Source of the DNA: Natrinema halophilum
GTDB taxonomy: Archaea; Halobacteriota; Halobacteria; Halobacteriales; Natrialbaceae
NCBI RefSeq assembly: GCF_013402815.2
Contig: NZ_CP084880.1
Span: forward strand, 62,001 to 126,000
DNA: 64,000 bases
Direction: 5' to 3'
The notes under the pieces were generated by a model that was not told the DNA's origin, made no database searches, and saw only the letters and a list, made by a program, of their open reading frames with translations. The stretch's first letter is position 1, and the number at the start of each line of letters is the position of its first letter. Of the stretch, positions 7,264-16,930 are shown in pieces. The position numbers were made by a program, and so were the translations under genes.

Positions 7264-9087
7264 TTATGCGAGTGAAATGGTCTGCGGTGCAGTTATCCAG
7301 CAGTACTCGAAGGCGAATAACCCGGCGAGCGCCAGGAGCCCAGCGGAAACGATGGCAGCGACACTCCCGCTGGCGGCGAGTATCACAAGCGGGGCGGCGA
7401 TTCCGACGGCCATGCCGCCGATCCAGAATGCCCGTGCAAATTCGCCGCGGGTGATCCGTGCGGCCGCCTCCTCTGCGTCTTCGGTCTGGTGAGGCGTGAA
7501 GATCTCCGAGGTCACGAGGGCCAGGTGGAGGATCAGGCCAGCCCCGAGGAGGAGCCGTGATGGATCGACGAGTCCGTCGTAGCCTGCAATCCCGAGCATG
7601 GCGGTCGTCGCGCTGCCCGCGATGATCGCCTGGGTGAACATGTGCAGCGGCATCGCGGGGCTCTGCCAGAGGTCGCGTCCCTTCGACTGGCTGAAGAGGA
7701 ACGCAGTGTAGATGGCCGTCGAAGCGGCGAGTACTGCACCAACGGCCAGGATTGCTGGATTCGTCACAAGCGACTCGAGGCCCAGGAACCAGCCGAGGAG
7801 CACCAGGGCGAGATAGCCGCCAAATGCGGTGATGATGTACGCGCCCTTCACGAGCCATGATGTCCAGTTCGGTCGCAAGAGGACCCAGTGGAACCGTTTC
7901 GGCTGTTCAAGATCCAGGATGAGTAAAACACCGGTGAGCCCGAGGAAGACGGTACTCATGACGGCGCTCACGCCAACAAGCGTGGCGTTTGGATCGATAA
8001 ATCCGGCGATCATCAGCAGGGCTGGAATCATGAAGACACCAGCGGAGATCGATTTCGTCCAGGTGTAGGAGTATACCTCCCAACCCCAGGATTTGTAATG
8101 GTTTTCGCCGATATCGTAGACGCGCGTTACCTCCTCGTGGATGAGTTCATAGGCCCGTTCGGTCCGGGATTTCTCAGGCCCTTCGGTGGTACGTGTCCCA
8201 TTAGCGGTACTGCTCGAAGGGACACCGCCGTCCGAAGCAACTTGCGAGTCGCGTTCGCTTTGACAGCCGCAGTTCCCGCCGCAAGCACAACCACCGTCGG
8301 ATCTGGCCGCGGACTCAACCGCGGCCCTGGCTTCGTCCTCATCCCCTGAGAATCGGATATCGGACTCTGCCAGCGACTCGGCGGCACGCTGGAGGTCGAA
8401 GTCCTCGCGTTCACCCCCTTCTACCTCGGTGTTGTGTGGTGCGTCACTCCACATATAGTGGTCTTCACGGCCAGATGTGCCGGGCGTGGTGCTCCCCTCG
8501 TCACCGTCGACGTAGAAGAGCTTTGGCTCGGTCCCTTTCTCCGGTTTTCGCGCCTGAACTTCCTGTCGGGACATGGTTGCTGTGATCTCAGTATCATTGT
8601 CCTCCATGTCTCCTGAAATGATCGCATCTTCCGGGCAGACGGTGACGCAGGCCGGTTCACGACCTGCATCCACGCGATGCGAGCAGTAATTACACTTCGC
8701 GGCAGTCGATGTCTCCGGGTCGATGTAGAGCGCGTCGTAGGGACAGCCCTGCATACACGCGACACAGCCGATACAGCGATCCGGATCGAAGTCAACGATG
8801 CCGTCTTCGCGCTCCCAGAGTGCTGTTACCGGGCAGACATCGGTACACGGTGAATCGTCGCAGTGATTACATCGCATCACCGAAAAGTTACGGTTCGTAT
8901 TCGGGAATTCTCCCTTCTCGATCTGTTTCACCCAGGTCTTGTTGACACCGATGGGATCGTCGTGTTCAGCCTTGCACGCTACTGTGCAGGCGTGGCACCC
9001 GATGCATTTGCGGTTATCAATAATGAATCCGTAGTTGGTAATAGTGACCACCGGTACGTGTTGGTATGAACGTGTATCGAACACCAC
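7264..9087 (-). CDS. Fusion of four-cluster ferredoxin subunit and NrfD-type membrane subunit
   Basis: A 607-residue fusion of two subunits that are usually separate. Residues 25-155 carry sixteen Cys in four groups (CIGCHACTVACK, CNHCDDSPCTDVCP, CIGCVACMQGCP and CNYC...CVTVCP), enough for four [4Fe-4S] clusters, as in DmsB/NrfC/PsrB. Residues 165-340 form an acidic linker with an extra motif CACGGNCGC (267-275). Residues 345-607 hold about eight hydrophobic helices of NrfD/PsrC type, which exchange electrons with quinone. No ATG lies near the N-terminus. GTG at 9087 is used here, and GTG at 9051 would start just before the ferredoxin fold. An AT-rich TATA-like stretch (about 9118-9133) precedes it. 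It is the first gene of a three-gene operon. Confidence 0.9.
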   Translation of the reverse strand: MVFDTRSYQHVPVVTITNYGFIIDNRKCIGCHACTVACKAEHDDPIGVNKTWVKQIEKGEFPNTNRNFSVMRCNHCDDSPCTDVCPVTALWEREDGIVDFDPDRCIGCVACMQGCPYDALYIDPETSTAAKCNYCSHRVDAGREPACVTVCPEDAIISGDMEDNDTEITATMSRQEVQARKPEKGTEPKLFYVDGDEGSTTPGTSGREDHYMWSDAPHNTEVEGGEREDFDLQRAAESLAESDIRFSGDEDEARAAVESAARSDGGCACGGNCGCQSERDSQVASDGGVPSSSTANGTRTTEGPEKSRTERAYELIHEEVTRVYDIGENHYKSWGWEVYSYTWTKSISAGVFMIPALLMIAGFIDPNATLVGVSAVMSTVFLGLTGVLLILDLEQPKRFHWVLLRPNWTSWLVKGAYIITAFGGYLALVLLGWFLGLESLVTNPAILAVGAVLAASTAIYTAFLFSQSKGRDLWQSPAMPLHMFTQAIIAGSATTAMLGIAGYDGLVDPSRLLLGAGLILHLALVTSEIFTPHQTEDAEEAAARITRGEFARAFWIGGMAVGIAAPLVILAASGSVAAIVSAGLLALAGLFAFEYCWITAPQTISLA

Positions 9088-9338
9088 TTAAATCTTGAGA
9101 AAAATACTTGTGTTGGGAATATTTAATATTTAACAAAAACTAAGTAAATAAATACTAAATGTTATTATCAATCTATCTCGATAGAATACTCCAAGGCGGT
9201 CGCGCCGTCATTCGGCAATTCCTACGAACGAGCGAGATACCGTCTTATCATGGGATTTGAGATGCGGCGTGGTATCGAACATATACACTCGCTGCCAAGT
9301 CATCGGATCAGTATCGGCTGCCGAAAACTGATGGGCGA

Positions 9339-9809
9339 TCATTCATCGACGCTATCGATCAGTGTCGTGATATCGTCGAGATATCGCATGGTCTTCCAGA
9401 CCGCGATAAGCCCGTTCATAAGGGCATGTTGACTCATCTCCCCAGGGTAGATGCGATGCTCCAGGAAGATTCGGTGCATGTCCCCAAACCGGACGTTGTT
9501 GTCGTGTTCGTCGTGGAATCCGTAGATGACCGGGACTGCGGTGAGCGTCTCGCGGATTCTCGCGATCAACTTGTTTCGCTGGGTATCAGACAGTTGGTTG
9601 ATACTTGCCTGGATCGATTCACCGTACTCGATCTGTTGGCCGATGAGCACCGGACCGTTCGGCTCTCGTCGGATCACGTGGATCAGCAAGTTCGATATTT
9701 TGACCGTGAAGTTGAATTCTGCAGCGTCGTCCGAAATCTGGTCGACGTTCTCCACGAGATCGTCGTCGATCCAGTTTCGAATCGACTCGGCGTCGGTATG
9801 TTCAGTCAC
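9339..9809 (-). CDS. Unrecognised 156-residue cytoplasmic protein
   Basis: An acidic soluble protein with no signal peptide, membrane segment or Cys motif. It begins TEHTDAESIRNWIDDDL and has a central part AEFNFTVKISNLLIHVIRR that suggests a mixed alpha/beta fold, followed by helical segments. It recalls archaeal DUF2299-type proteins, but I cannot confirm that. The start is GTG at 9809, because an in-frame stop lies about 10 codons upstream and no ATG intervenes. A TTTATC box about 26 nt upstream fits a leaderless transcript from this GTG. It lies 251 bp upstream of the molybdoenzyme operon on the same strand, so it could be a chaperone for it, though it does not look like TorD. Confidence 0.7.
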   Translation of the reverse strand: MTEHTDAESIRNWIDDDLVENVDQISDDAAEFNFTVKISNLLIHVIRREPNGPVLIGQQIEYGESIQASINQLSDTQRNKLIARIRETLTAVPVIYGFHDEHDNNVRFGDMHRIFLEHRIYPGEMSQHALMNGLIAVWKTMRYLDDITTLIDSVDE

Positions 9810-9903
9810 GGGTTGGTCGTAATCCCGAAGAGCGATAAATCATGTCGTTTCTGTCCCCGGAAACGCGTTCCATCGAACCGACATGAATCCGGGGCTGGTG
9901 TTT

Positions 9904-11049
9904 TCACTGATCGAGCAGACTGGCAGCAATCACCGAACGCTGAATTTCGCTCGTTCCCCCTGCGATAGTTGCGCTCTTGCCTTCGCGCCAGTACCGTTCC
10001 ATGTCGTTCTCTGACAGGAACCCCTGACCGCCGAGTATCTGCATTCCTTCCTGGGTTACTTCCTGTAGGACTTCGCCAGCCTTGAGTTTGGCCTGGGCAG
10101 CCAGGCGGCGGGATCGGTCGCCCTCGTCGAGCTTCGACGCCGCACGATAGACGAGTAGACGGGCTGCTTCTACCTCGGTCTGCAGATCAGCGAGGCGGTG
10201 CTTGATCGTCTGGAACTCGGCTATCGGTTGTCCGAATCGTTCATGCTCGGTGGCGTGGCTAAGGGCCGTCTGAACGGCAGTCCGAGCGTTCCCGACCATA
10301 ACTGCGGCCATGTGCGTGTGTTCGGTGACGAGGTGTTCGTTCATCATTTGCCACCCGTCGCCGCTATCACCCACCAGGTTCGTCGCCGGAACGACGACGT
10401 CATCGAACTGCAGCCGCGACGTCCCGGCTGCTTTCCGGGTAACAAACGGCAGTTCCTCGACCGTCACCCCCTCGAGTTCGGTTGGTACCAAGAGGGTGGA
10501 GATACCTTCGTACTTGCTCCCGCCGGGATCGGTCCGAACGTACAGATTAACCACAGTATCCTGGGATACGACAGCTGATTGGTAGGTCTTTTCGCCGTTG
10601 ACGATGTACGTCCCATCATCGCGCTCGGCTCGGGTCTGCAGGCTCGCAGCGTCACTTCCGCCATCTGGCTCCGTGACGCCCACCGTGAATCTCCGTTTGC
10701 CGTCCAGCAGTGGGGGCACCATCCGTTCGATCTGCTCGTCAGTGCCGTTCCTGACGATGTTTTCTGCGACGGAACCCGACAGTAGCACCGGAATCCCGAA
10801 GTCGTAGCCGTACGTGCCGAGTTCCTCAAGGAGAACAACGTGTTTCACGTGTCCAGCTCCCTCTCCACCGTACGCTTCGGGTATCAAGAGGCCCAGCCAG
10901 CCACGATCGACGACTGCGTCGTATAATTCGTGGGGATATTCCCGGTTCTGGTATTTCTTCCGGAAATACTCGACGCCGAATTCCTCATCCACGAACTCCC
11001 TTACGGTTCTGCGCCACGCCTGTACGTCCGAGCTTTCGCTAATTCGCAT
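9904..11049 (-). CDS. Acyl-CoA dehydrogenase
   Basis: A 381-residue FAD enzyme that introduces the alpha,beta double bond into an acyl-CoA. It has the three usual domains: the helical N-terminus with IPEAYGGEG, the beta domain with VGVTEPDGGSDAAS, and the C-terminal helices with ERFGQPIAEFQ and QILGGQGF. At the usual catalytic-base site (YEGT in many members) it reads IAGGTSEIQ, so the Glu is missing there and the base must come from elsewhere, as in isovaleryl-CoA and long-chain dehydrogenases. The ATG at 11049 (MRISESSDVQAW) is chosen because the longer frame upstream has no family resemblance. It ends about 95 bp from the GTG of the preceding small gene. Confidence 0.9.
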   Translation of the reverse strand: MRISESSDVQAWRRTVREFVDEEFGVEYFRKKYQNREYPHELYDAVVDRGWLGLLIPEAYGGEGAGHVKHVVLLEELGTYGYDFGIPVLLSGSVAENIVRNGTDEQIERMVPPLLDGKRRFTVGVTEPDGGSDAASLQTRAERDDGTYIVNGEKTYQSAVVSQDTVVNLYVRTDPGGSKYEGISTLLVPTELEGVTVEELPFVTRKAAGTSRLQFDDVVVPATNLVGDSGDGWQMMNEHLVTEHTHMAAVMVGNARTAVQTALSHATEHERFGQPIAEFQTIKHRLADLQTEVEAARLLVYRAASKLDEGDRSRRLAAQAKLKAGEVLQEVTQEGMQILGGQGFLSENDMERYWREGKSATIAGGTSEIQRSVIAASLLDQ

Positions 11050-11357
11050 GTACCCTCGTTTCGCCCAGTTCAGTAAATCACTGTCGGTGATACTGTGTGT
11101 CAAGGCCACAGACTGTTCGATCCGAACTCGCTGGACCGAGAGCGACCGTCTACCGGGAGACACTCACCGCAGCCCCCTCGACAGTTTGATCGCGTCGCTG
11201 GTACGGAGTAGATCTCTGTTTACTTGGCTCGCACTACACTCCCAGCACCTCCTTCATGTGCTTCCCAATCGACGGTCGTCCCAGTTCAGCGAAACCGACA
11301 ACTCAGGCTGACTGTCAACCTCTGCCACGTTTCGCACCGTGAGCTATGGGCCAGCCG
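11050..11357. other. Intergenic region between acyl-CoA dehydrogenase and small hypothetical gene
   Basis: About 308 bp with no recognisable gene. A short reverse-strand stretch around 11275-11355 reads as protein-like sequence (AEVDSQPELSVSLNWDD) but has no start context, so it may be the tail of a degraded gene. Confidence 0.4.
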
Positions 11358-11603
11358 TTACCACCGCCGGCGTGTTTTCGAGGCCACCTTCGATTCTTCG
11401 TCAGCGAGTGATGACTCCCATTCGTCTCGTGTTTTCGGCCGAAAGACATCAGCCAACTCCGTAACCTGTTTTTCGCATATCGCCGCATCGTCTGCCTTGT
11501 GGTACCCTCTCACCCCTGGCGACCGATGGCAATACACCGGTCGCCAGAACTTGCCGTCGAGTGCAACGAGCGTCACGTCCCATCCGCCGGCCGTCCTGTA
11601 CAT
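11358..11603 (-). CDS. Small hypothetical protein (81 residues)
   Basis: Starts MYRTAGGWDVTLVALDG and ends KTRRRW. I do not recognise it. The composition is balanced until the basic C-terminus, and codon use resembles the neighbours, so it may be real. It has a CHRSPGVRGYH...C arrangement (two Cys and two His within about 20 residues) that could hold zinc. It lies between a carboxyltransferase gene and an acyl-CoA dehydrogenase gene on the same strand. No function can be given. Confidence 0.4.
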   Translation of the reverse strand: MYRTAGGWDVTLVALDGKFWRPVYCHRSPGVRGYHKADDAAICEKQVTELADVFRPKTRDEWESSLADEESKVASKTRRRW

Positions 11604-11748
11604 CTACGGTTCGGACGACCTGTAAAGAAGCGGGGGAGGTGGCAGACACGCATTTTCTCGAGGCTCATGGCTCGGTACTTCCGGAACTGTGCAGAAACTT
11701 CGTCCTGGCTGGGCGTCGATCGCCGTCAAAGCGGTTACGTCACACAGG

Positions 11749-13341
11749 TCAGATCGGGTTGATCCCGTGTTTCTTCGGCGGCCAAGTGCCATGCTCGACA
11801 TCCTGTCCGAGTTCGAGTGCGTGCAGGATCCACTTGCGGGTCTCACGGGGGTCGATCACTTCGTCGATACCCATCCCTTCAGCAGCGCGGAGTGCGCCGG
11901 ACCGTTCGGTGAATTTCTCGATCAATGCTTCGCGTTCAGCCTCAGGGTCGTCTGCTTGCTCAACTTGGTGATGGTACGCGATGTCGACGGCCCCTTCGAT
12001 TCCCATCGCCGAGATTTCTGCCGTCGGCCAGACGACCGTGAGGTCGGTATCCGTCCAGTCGCCGAGGGCCATGACGTACTGTCCCAGACCGTAAGCTCGT
12101 CTGATGCCCACGCTTATTTTCGGGACTGTCGCCCGGTTCAATTCGAATACGACTTTCCCTCCGTACTTTGCCAGGCCTTCTTTCTCGGACTCGGGGCCGG
12201 GTAACGTCCCCGGAATATCACACAGAAAGACGAGCGGGATGTGGAAGGCGTCGCACAAGCTCACGAAGTGGGAAGCCTTGACTGCTGCGTCAACGTCGAT
12301 AGTTCCCGCCATTACCTGCGGATTGTTCGCGAGGATCCCGACGGGACGACCACCCATTCGAGCCAGTGTCGTAATGATGTTCTTGGCGTACGTGGATTTG
12401 AGTTCGAAAGTGGAGCCTTTGTCGACGAGGCCCTCGATAACGGTGTACATGTCATACGCTTTGTTCGGATCTGTCGGCACGATGTCCAGGAGCTGTTCTC
12501 TCACCGAGCGCGATGGATCGGTATATGAATCCTCTGTCGGCGGAGATGTACTGGCGTTTTTCGGGAAATACGACAGAAAGAGCTTGATCGTATCGAGCGT
12601 AGCCCTTTCATCTTCACATGCAACGTCGGCGATGCCGCTTTCGTCGACGTGAATCTGTGGCCCGCCCAGTTCTTGCTTCGATATGTCGCGTCCCAACGCA
12701 GCTTCGACGAGCGTGGGCCCTGCGATGCCCATCGTCGACTGATCTTCGACCATCGGAATGAAATCACACATAACGGCTGCGTTCGTGGGACCGCCGAAGC
12801 CCTGCCCCATCATCGCACCGACGAGCGGCACCCAGCCCGAGAGCCGAGACAGGTGCTTTAGTGTGTCCTGATCTCCCTGAGTGAACGCTCGTGCATCCAG
12901 CCCTTCCTGGATACGACGTCCGCTTCCCTCCTGGAGCATCACCACTGGGATCCCGCGACGAAGCGCAAGTTCGAGCGTTCGGGATGTCTTTTTGTCCGCA
13001 GTCCGACCGAGCGATCCGCCCTTAACAGTATAGTCGGGGGCAACGATCGCAACTGATCTTCCGAGGACTTTCCCGACGCCAGTCACCATACCGTCGGCCG
13101 GTGCATCCTCCCTCGTCCAGTCATACACTTCGGGTGTCGTCGGGCTCGGAGCTGCGAGCTTGCCGATCTCGAAGAAGGTATTGTCGTCGCACAGGTATTT
13201 GATCCGTTCACGAGCAGTGAGAGCTCCGCGCGAATGCTGGGAATCAACCGACTCAGGCCGTCCCTCGTCGGAAACATTTCGTTTTTCTTCTAGAACGTCG
13301 TCGAGGAGTTCCCGGGGACTTCGGTCATGTCTGTCTGGCAT
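11749..13341 (-). CDS. Acyl-CoA carboxylase, carboxyltransferase subunit
   Basis: A 530-residue carboxyltransferase (PccB/AccD5/MccB family) that moves CO2 from carboxybiotin to an acyl-CoA such as propionyl-, acetyl- or methylcrotonyl-CoA. The N-terminal crotonase-like half contains RGALTARERIKYL, VKGGSLGRTADKK and MMGQGFGGPTNAAVMCDF. The C-terminal half has CDIPGTLPGPESEKEG and the end KKHGINPI. It is closely similar in plan, length and ending to the carboxyltransferase at 59792-61384. No biotin carboxylase is adjacent, and the only one in the window is at 47250-49106. A TATA-like AAGTTAAAG about 26 nt upstream suggests its own promoter, separate from the liv operon before it. Confidence 0.9.
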   Translation of the reverse strand: MPDRHDRSPRELLDDVLEEKRNVSDEGRPESVDSQHSRGALTARERIKYLCDDNTFFEIGKLAAPSPTTPEVYDWTREDAPADGMVTGVGKVLGRSVAIVAPDYTVKGGSLGRTADKKTSRTLELALRRGIPVVMLQEGSGRRIQEGLDARAFTQGDQDTLKHLSRLSGWVPLVGAMMGQGFGGPTNAAVMCDFIPMVEDQSTMGIAGPTLVEAALGRDISKQELGGPQIHVDESGIADVACEDERATLDTIKLFLSYFPKNASTSPPTEDSYTDPSRSVREQLLDIVPTDPNKAYDMYTVIEGLVDKGSTFELKSTYAKNIITTLARMGGRPVGILANNPQVMAGTIDVDAAVKASHFVSLCDAFHIPLVFLCDIPGTLPGPESEKEGLAKYGGKVVFELNRATVPKISVGIRRAYGLGQYVMALGDWTDTDLTVVWPTAEISAMGIEGAVDIAYHHQVEQADDPEAEREALIEKFTERSGALRAAEGMGIDEVIDPRETRKWILHALELGQDVEHGTWPPKKHGINPI

Positions 13342-13505
13342 GATATGAACTCATTAGCAGGGAGGTGACTTTAACTTCACCGGCCTGCATGCGTTTCGCC
13401 AGTTATAGCATCGAGAGTGGATTACCGCAGGTGCGACGTTGGTTGCTCCGAAATCGATGTCGCAACACCAGCAAAAGCCACCAACGTTGGTTCGGGACGC
13501 GGCCG

Positions 13506-14222
13506 TTACTCCGTCGCGATCTCTTCGAGTGTGATGTACTTCTGGATGACTTCTTCGTTGGCCTCGAGTTCCTCCATGGTCCCCTCCCAAGCGACATGGC
13601 CCTCGTTGATAATATAGCACCGTTCGGCGATGTCGAAGGCGAACTCGATGTTCTGCTCGGTAAACAACGTCGTGATGCCGCTTTCTCCGACCAGTGTCCT
13701 GACCATCTCACGCAGGTCGTCGACGATCACGGGTGCGAGTCCTTCACTCGGTTCGTCCATCAACAGGAGGTCCGGATCAGTAGCGAGGGCTCGAGCGATG
13801 GCAAGCATCTGCTGTTCACCGCCACTGAGTTTGTCGGCTCTGTTGTCTTTCCGCTCTGATAATCTGGGGAAGTAATCGTAGATTCGTTCCAGCGGCCAAT
13901 CGGTATCCGGATCGCTGATGATAGTGATATTGCTCTCGACGCTCAGGTCCTGGAACACGTCACGATCCTCGGGAACGAACCCGATACCCATCTGTGCCAT
14001 TTCGTGCGGTTGCAGGCCAGTTATTTCCTTGCCATTGAAGTGGATTTCACCGGTCCGGGGCGGTGTGAGCCCCATCACGCTTTTGAGTGTCGTCGTCTTC
14101 CCGGCCCCGTTCCGTCCGAGGATGGCAACGATCTCGCCTTCGTTGACGGACAGCGAGAGGTCCTGTAACACGTGGCTTTCGCCGTAGTAGGTGTTTATGT
14201 TATCGATGTCAAGATTGGTCAT
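13506..14222 (-). CDS. livF: Branched-chain amino acid-type ABC transporter ATPase LivF
   Basis: A 238-residue ABC ATPase with Walker A GRNGAGKTTT, signature LSGGEQQML and Walker B LLLMDEPSEGL. It is one of the two ATPases of HAAT-type importers, which take up branched-chain amino acids, amides, urea or aromatic and short carboxylic acids. Its ATG overlaps the stop of livG by 4 bp (ATGA). It is the last gene of livHMGF. The catabolic neighbours point to a carboxylic acid substrate rather than an amino acid, but this is inference. Confidence 0.93.
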   Translation of the reverse strand: MTNLDIDNINTYYGESHVLQDLSLSVNEGEIVAILGRNGAGKTTTLKSVMGLTPPRTGEIHFNGKEITGLQPHEMAQMGIGFVPEDRDVFQDLSVESNITIISDPDTDWPLERIYDYFPRLSERKDNRADKLSGGEQQMLAIARALATDPDLLLMDEPSEGLAPVIVDDLREMVRTLVGESGITTLFTEQNIEFAFDIAERCYIINEGHVAWEGTMEELEANEEVIQKYITLEEIATE

Positions 14223-14971
14223 ACTTCACCTCCGAGGTACGCGGTCTGTACCGTGGAATCTTCCTGGATCGCTTTGGGGGTGCCGTCCGCGATAATGCTT
14301 CCGTTGTTCAGTACCAGAATTCGGTCTGCAATGGTGAAGACGACGTTCATGTCATGTTCCGTGATCATGAACGTCGTGTCTGTCTCATCGTCGATTTGGT
14401 CAATGAGATCCACCATTTCTTGAGTCCCTTTCGGGTTCATGCCGGCGGTCGGCTCGTCTAGCAGCAACAACTGCGGGTCGGTTCCCAGTGCGATACCGAG
14501 TTCGACGCGCCGACGCTCGCCGTACGCGAGCGTATCACATTCCTTGTCGGCAACATCGTGAAGATTGACTAGGTCCAGTAACCGGTCCGTTTCCTCTTTC
14601 AGTTCGGGATTTGATTCGGTACTTTGATAGAATTTGAACCGATCTGATGTGCGAGCAATAACCGGCGCCTGGAGGTTCTCTCTCACCGTGAGCTCCGTGA
14701 AGATATTCGTGATCTGGAACGAACGACCGAGCCCCTTGCGTGTCCGGAGGGCTGGTGGCATGGATGTCAGATCCTCGTCACGGAACAGGATGGACCCGCT
14801 CGTCGGGGTGAGTCTCCCCGTAATCATGTTATAGAGCGTCGTCTTTCCTGCTCCGTTGGGCCCGATTAGGGCCGTTATTTCTCCATCGTTCACATCGATC
14901 GTAACCTTATCCACGGCTATGAAATCGCCGAATTTCTTGCCTACATCCTGTAATTCGAGTAGTTCAGTCAT
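14219..14971 (-). CDS. livG: Branched-chain amino acid-type ABC transporter ATPase LivG
   Basis: A 250-residue ABC ATPase with Walker A GPNGAGKTTLYN, the LivG-type signature LAYGERRRVELG and Walker B LLLLDEPTAGMNP. The phrase RKGLGRSFQITNIF near the Q-loop is typical of LivG. It overlaps livM by 8 bp and livF by 4 bp, so the operon is tightly coupled. It forms a heterodimer with LivF on the cytoplasmic face of the LivHM permease. Confidence 0.93.
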   Translation of the reverse strand: MTELLELQDVGKKFGDFIAVDKVTIDVNDGEITALIGPNGAGKTTLYNMITGRLTPTSGSILFRDEDLTSMPPALRTRKGLGRSFQITNIFTELTVRENLQAPVIARTSDRFKFYQSTESNPELKEETDRLLDLVNLHDVADKECDTLAYGERRRVELGIALGTDPQLLLLDEPTAGMNPKGTQEMVDLIDQIDDETDTTFMITEHDMNVVFTIADRILVLNNGSIIADGTPKAIQEDSTVQTAYLGGEV

Positions 14972-16040
14972 CTTTCACCTCTGGTTCTGATTTCGGATCG
15001 CGATTCTGCTTGCTCGTAATCTTGTTCTGGATTTCGTTGATAGACCAGCTCTGGTCCTGGTCAACCAGGGTCCCCAAGATGCCTTTCGGAGCGAATAGAA
15101 CTAACGGGATGAGGATAAGACCTAGCGCGATATGCCAGTGTTCCGTCATCTGTGTCAAGAATATTTCCAATCCGATGAGGACCAGGGCACCAAGAGTTGG
15201 TCCGGCAAACACGGATGATCCACCGATAAGCGTTGCAAACACCGGGTCTGCGCTCACAGACCAGTGCATCATATCGGGAGAGACGAGGAACGTCCGAACG
15301 ACTCCCAGCGCTCCGGCGAGACCGGCGAAGAATCCGGATATGACGAACGAACTCCATTGGAAGTACTTCACACGGACGCCGATGTATTCGGCACGTTCGG
15401 GGCTTTCCCGAATTGCTTTCAACAGGTCCCCGTACGGGGAGTTAACGATCCTCCATATAGCTATCATCGCAAGGGTGATGACTACTAATGAGAAGTAGTA
15501 ATAGTTCCACCCTTGAAGTGGGCTGAACGAAAAGAGGCCAAGATTAATCTCCGTCACCGCAACGGATAGTCCGTTGACGCCGCCGCTGATGTCAGTGTAC
15601 GTTCGGGCGAACAGATAGAGCATCATATTGAACGCCAGCGTGAGCATCGCAAAGTAGAACTCGTCGCGTTGAACACAGAGTGCACCGAAAATGGCGGCGC
15701 CGACTGTTGCAACGAGCGTGCCGAGTATCACAGCCACTATGAACGAGTGGAAGAACCCGGGGATGCCACTGAACATGTCGTTGAAGATGATAGCGATAGT
15801 GTAGGCACTCAGGCCGTAGTAGGCCGTGTGACCGAACGATAAGAGACCTGTGTATCCCCAGAGGATGTTGAAACTAGTCGCGAAGAGGGCCAGTACCAGT
15901 ACGTCGACCACCAGACCGACATAGTACGGCCCGAGCAATCCGGTCAGGGGCAGTACTAACATGAAGGCAATGAGCAGGACGTACCAGATCTGCCTCAGAG
16001 AGATGCTCCGGTCACGAGTATCGAGTGAAGGCATGCTCAT
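14964..16040 (-). CDS. livM: Branched-chain amino acid-type ABC transporter permease LivM
   Basis: A 358-residue membrane protein with about nine hydrophobic segments. It has the family motifs GYTGLLSFGHTAYYGLSAY near residue 50-65 and GGSSVFAGPTLGA near 270. The charged C-terminal tail (about 320-358) is cytoplasmic. Its ATG overlaps the livH stop by 4 bp. With LivH it forms the translocation path. Confidence 0.93.
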   Translation of the reverse strand: MSMPSLDTRDRSISLRQIWYVLLIAFMLVLPLTGLLGPYYVGLVVDVLVLALFATSFNILWGYTGLLSFGHTAYYGLSAYTIAIIFNDMFSGIPGFFHSFIVAVILGTLVATVGAAIFGALCVQRDEFYFAMLTLAFNMMLYLFARTYTDISGGVNGLSVAVTEINLGLFSFSPLQGWNYYYFSLVVITLAMIAIWRIVNSPYGDLLKAIRESPERAEYIGVRVKYFQWSSFVISGFFAGLAGALGVVRTFLVSPDMMHWSVSADPVFATLIGGSSVFAGPTLGALVLIGLEIFLTQMTEHWHIALGLILIPLVLFAPKGILGTLVDQDQSWSINEIQNKITSKQNRDPKSEPEVKDD

Positions 16041-16930
16041 GCTTTAGCCTCCCCGATTATACCTTCTGGCCGAGCAAGTAACACGACCACAAGGAGGATG
16101 AACGGGATGAATTGTTGGAGCGCCGGTGCGAAGATGAATGCGAGAGCTCCACCCACGCCGAGCAGCAATGCCCCGATGAACGCACCGGACATCGATCCGA
16201 CACCGCCGATGATGACGACGATAAAGGCTTCGATAACGAAATTCTCTCCCATCGTTGGATGGATAGACACGTACGGTGCGGCGAGTGCTCCACCGATTCC
16301 TGCGAGCGCGCTACCGGCGATGAAGACGGCCGTATAAACCAGGGGAACGTTGATTCCGACGGCATCAGCGATATCCTGGTTTTCCGCCGCAGCGATGGTG
16401 GTTTTTCCGAACTTCGTCCGCCGGAATATGTACCACATAATGATGCCCAAGACGGACCCGGCAACTATCAAAAAGAGGTTGTACCGAGGGATAGCCCCTC
16501 CGAGGATCGACATGTGAGAGTCGAGCCCCGGCGGAGTATTGACTGATTTGAATTGTGTCCCCCAATAAATGCGGGCGCCGTTATCGATCAACAGTAACAC
16601 CCCGAACGTTAACAGCAACTGATAGATGTGGTCTATGTCGTATATCGGACGGATGAGAAACCGTTCGATGAGGCCTCCGAGGAGGCCGACGATGATGCCC
16701 GACAGCAACACGGCGATCCAGAATTGCCCTGGAATGGCCGGGAGGATGGCGTTCTCGCCGGCCAAGAAGAATGTGACGTACGCACCGACCATGAAGAACG
16801 ACCCATGGGCGAAGTTGATGACGTTTAGCACGCCAAAGATGATCGTGAGCCCTCCGGCTATCAGGAACAACAACAATCCGTCTGACAATCCGTTAAGGAC
16901 TGCCAATATAACTGTGCTAAGATTTACCAT
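16037..16930 (-). CDS. livH: Branched-chain amino acid-type ABC transporter permease LivH
   Basis: A 297-residue permease with about eight membrane segments and the family motifs IIFGVLNVINFAHGSFFMVGAY (given here as two overlapping parts, IIFGVLNVINFAHG and FAHGSFFMVGAY) and VVIIGGVGSMSGAFIGALLLG near the C-terminus (core IIGGVGSMSGAFIGA). It is the first gene of livHMGF. A weak TATA-like AACAATAAG lies about 20-26 nt upstream of its ATG. The substrate-binding gene lies 1.2 kb further upstream on the same strand. Confidence 0.93.
   Translation of the reverse strand: MVNLSTVILAVLNGLSDGLLLFLIAGGLTIIFGVLNVINFAHGSFFMVGAYVTFFLAGENAILPAIPGQFWIAVLLSGIIVGLLGGLIERFLIRPIYDIDHIYQLLLTFGVLLLIDNGARIYWGTQFKSVNTPPGLDSHMSILGGAIPRYNLFLIVAGSVLGIIMWYIFRRTKFGKTTIAAAENQDIADAVGINVPLVYTAVFIAGSALAGIGGALAAPYVSIHPTMGENFVIEAFIVVIIGGVGSMSGAFIGALLLGVGGALAFIFAPALQQFIPFILLVVVLLARPEGIIGEAKA

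Noticed and set aside
9339-9809. TorD/DmsD-type chaperone for the molybdoenzyme
   Set aside because: The position fits, but the sequence has none of the TorD helical motifs and is predicted as mixed alpha/beta.
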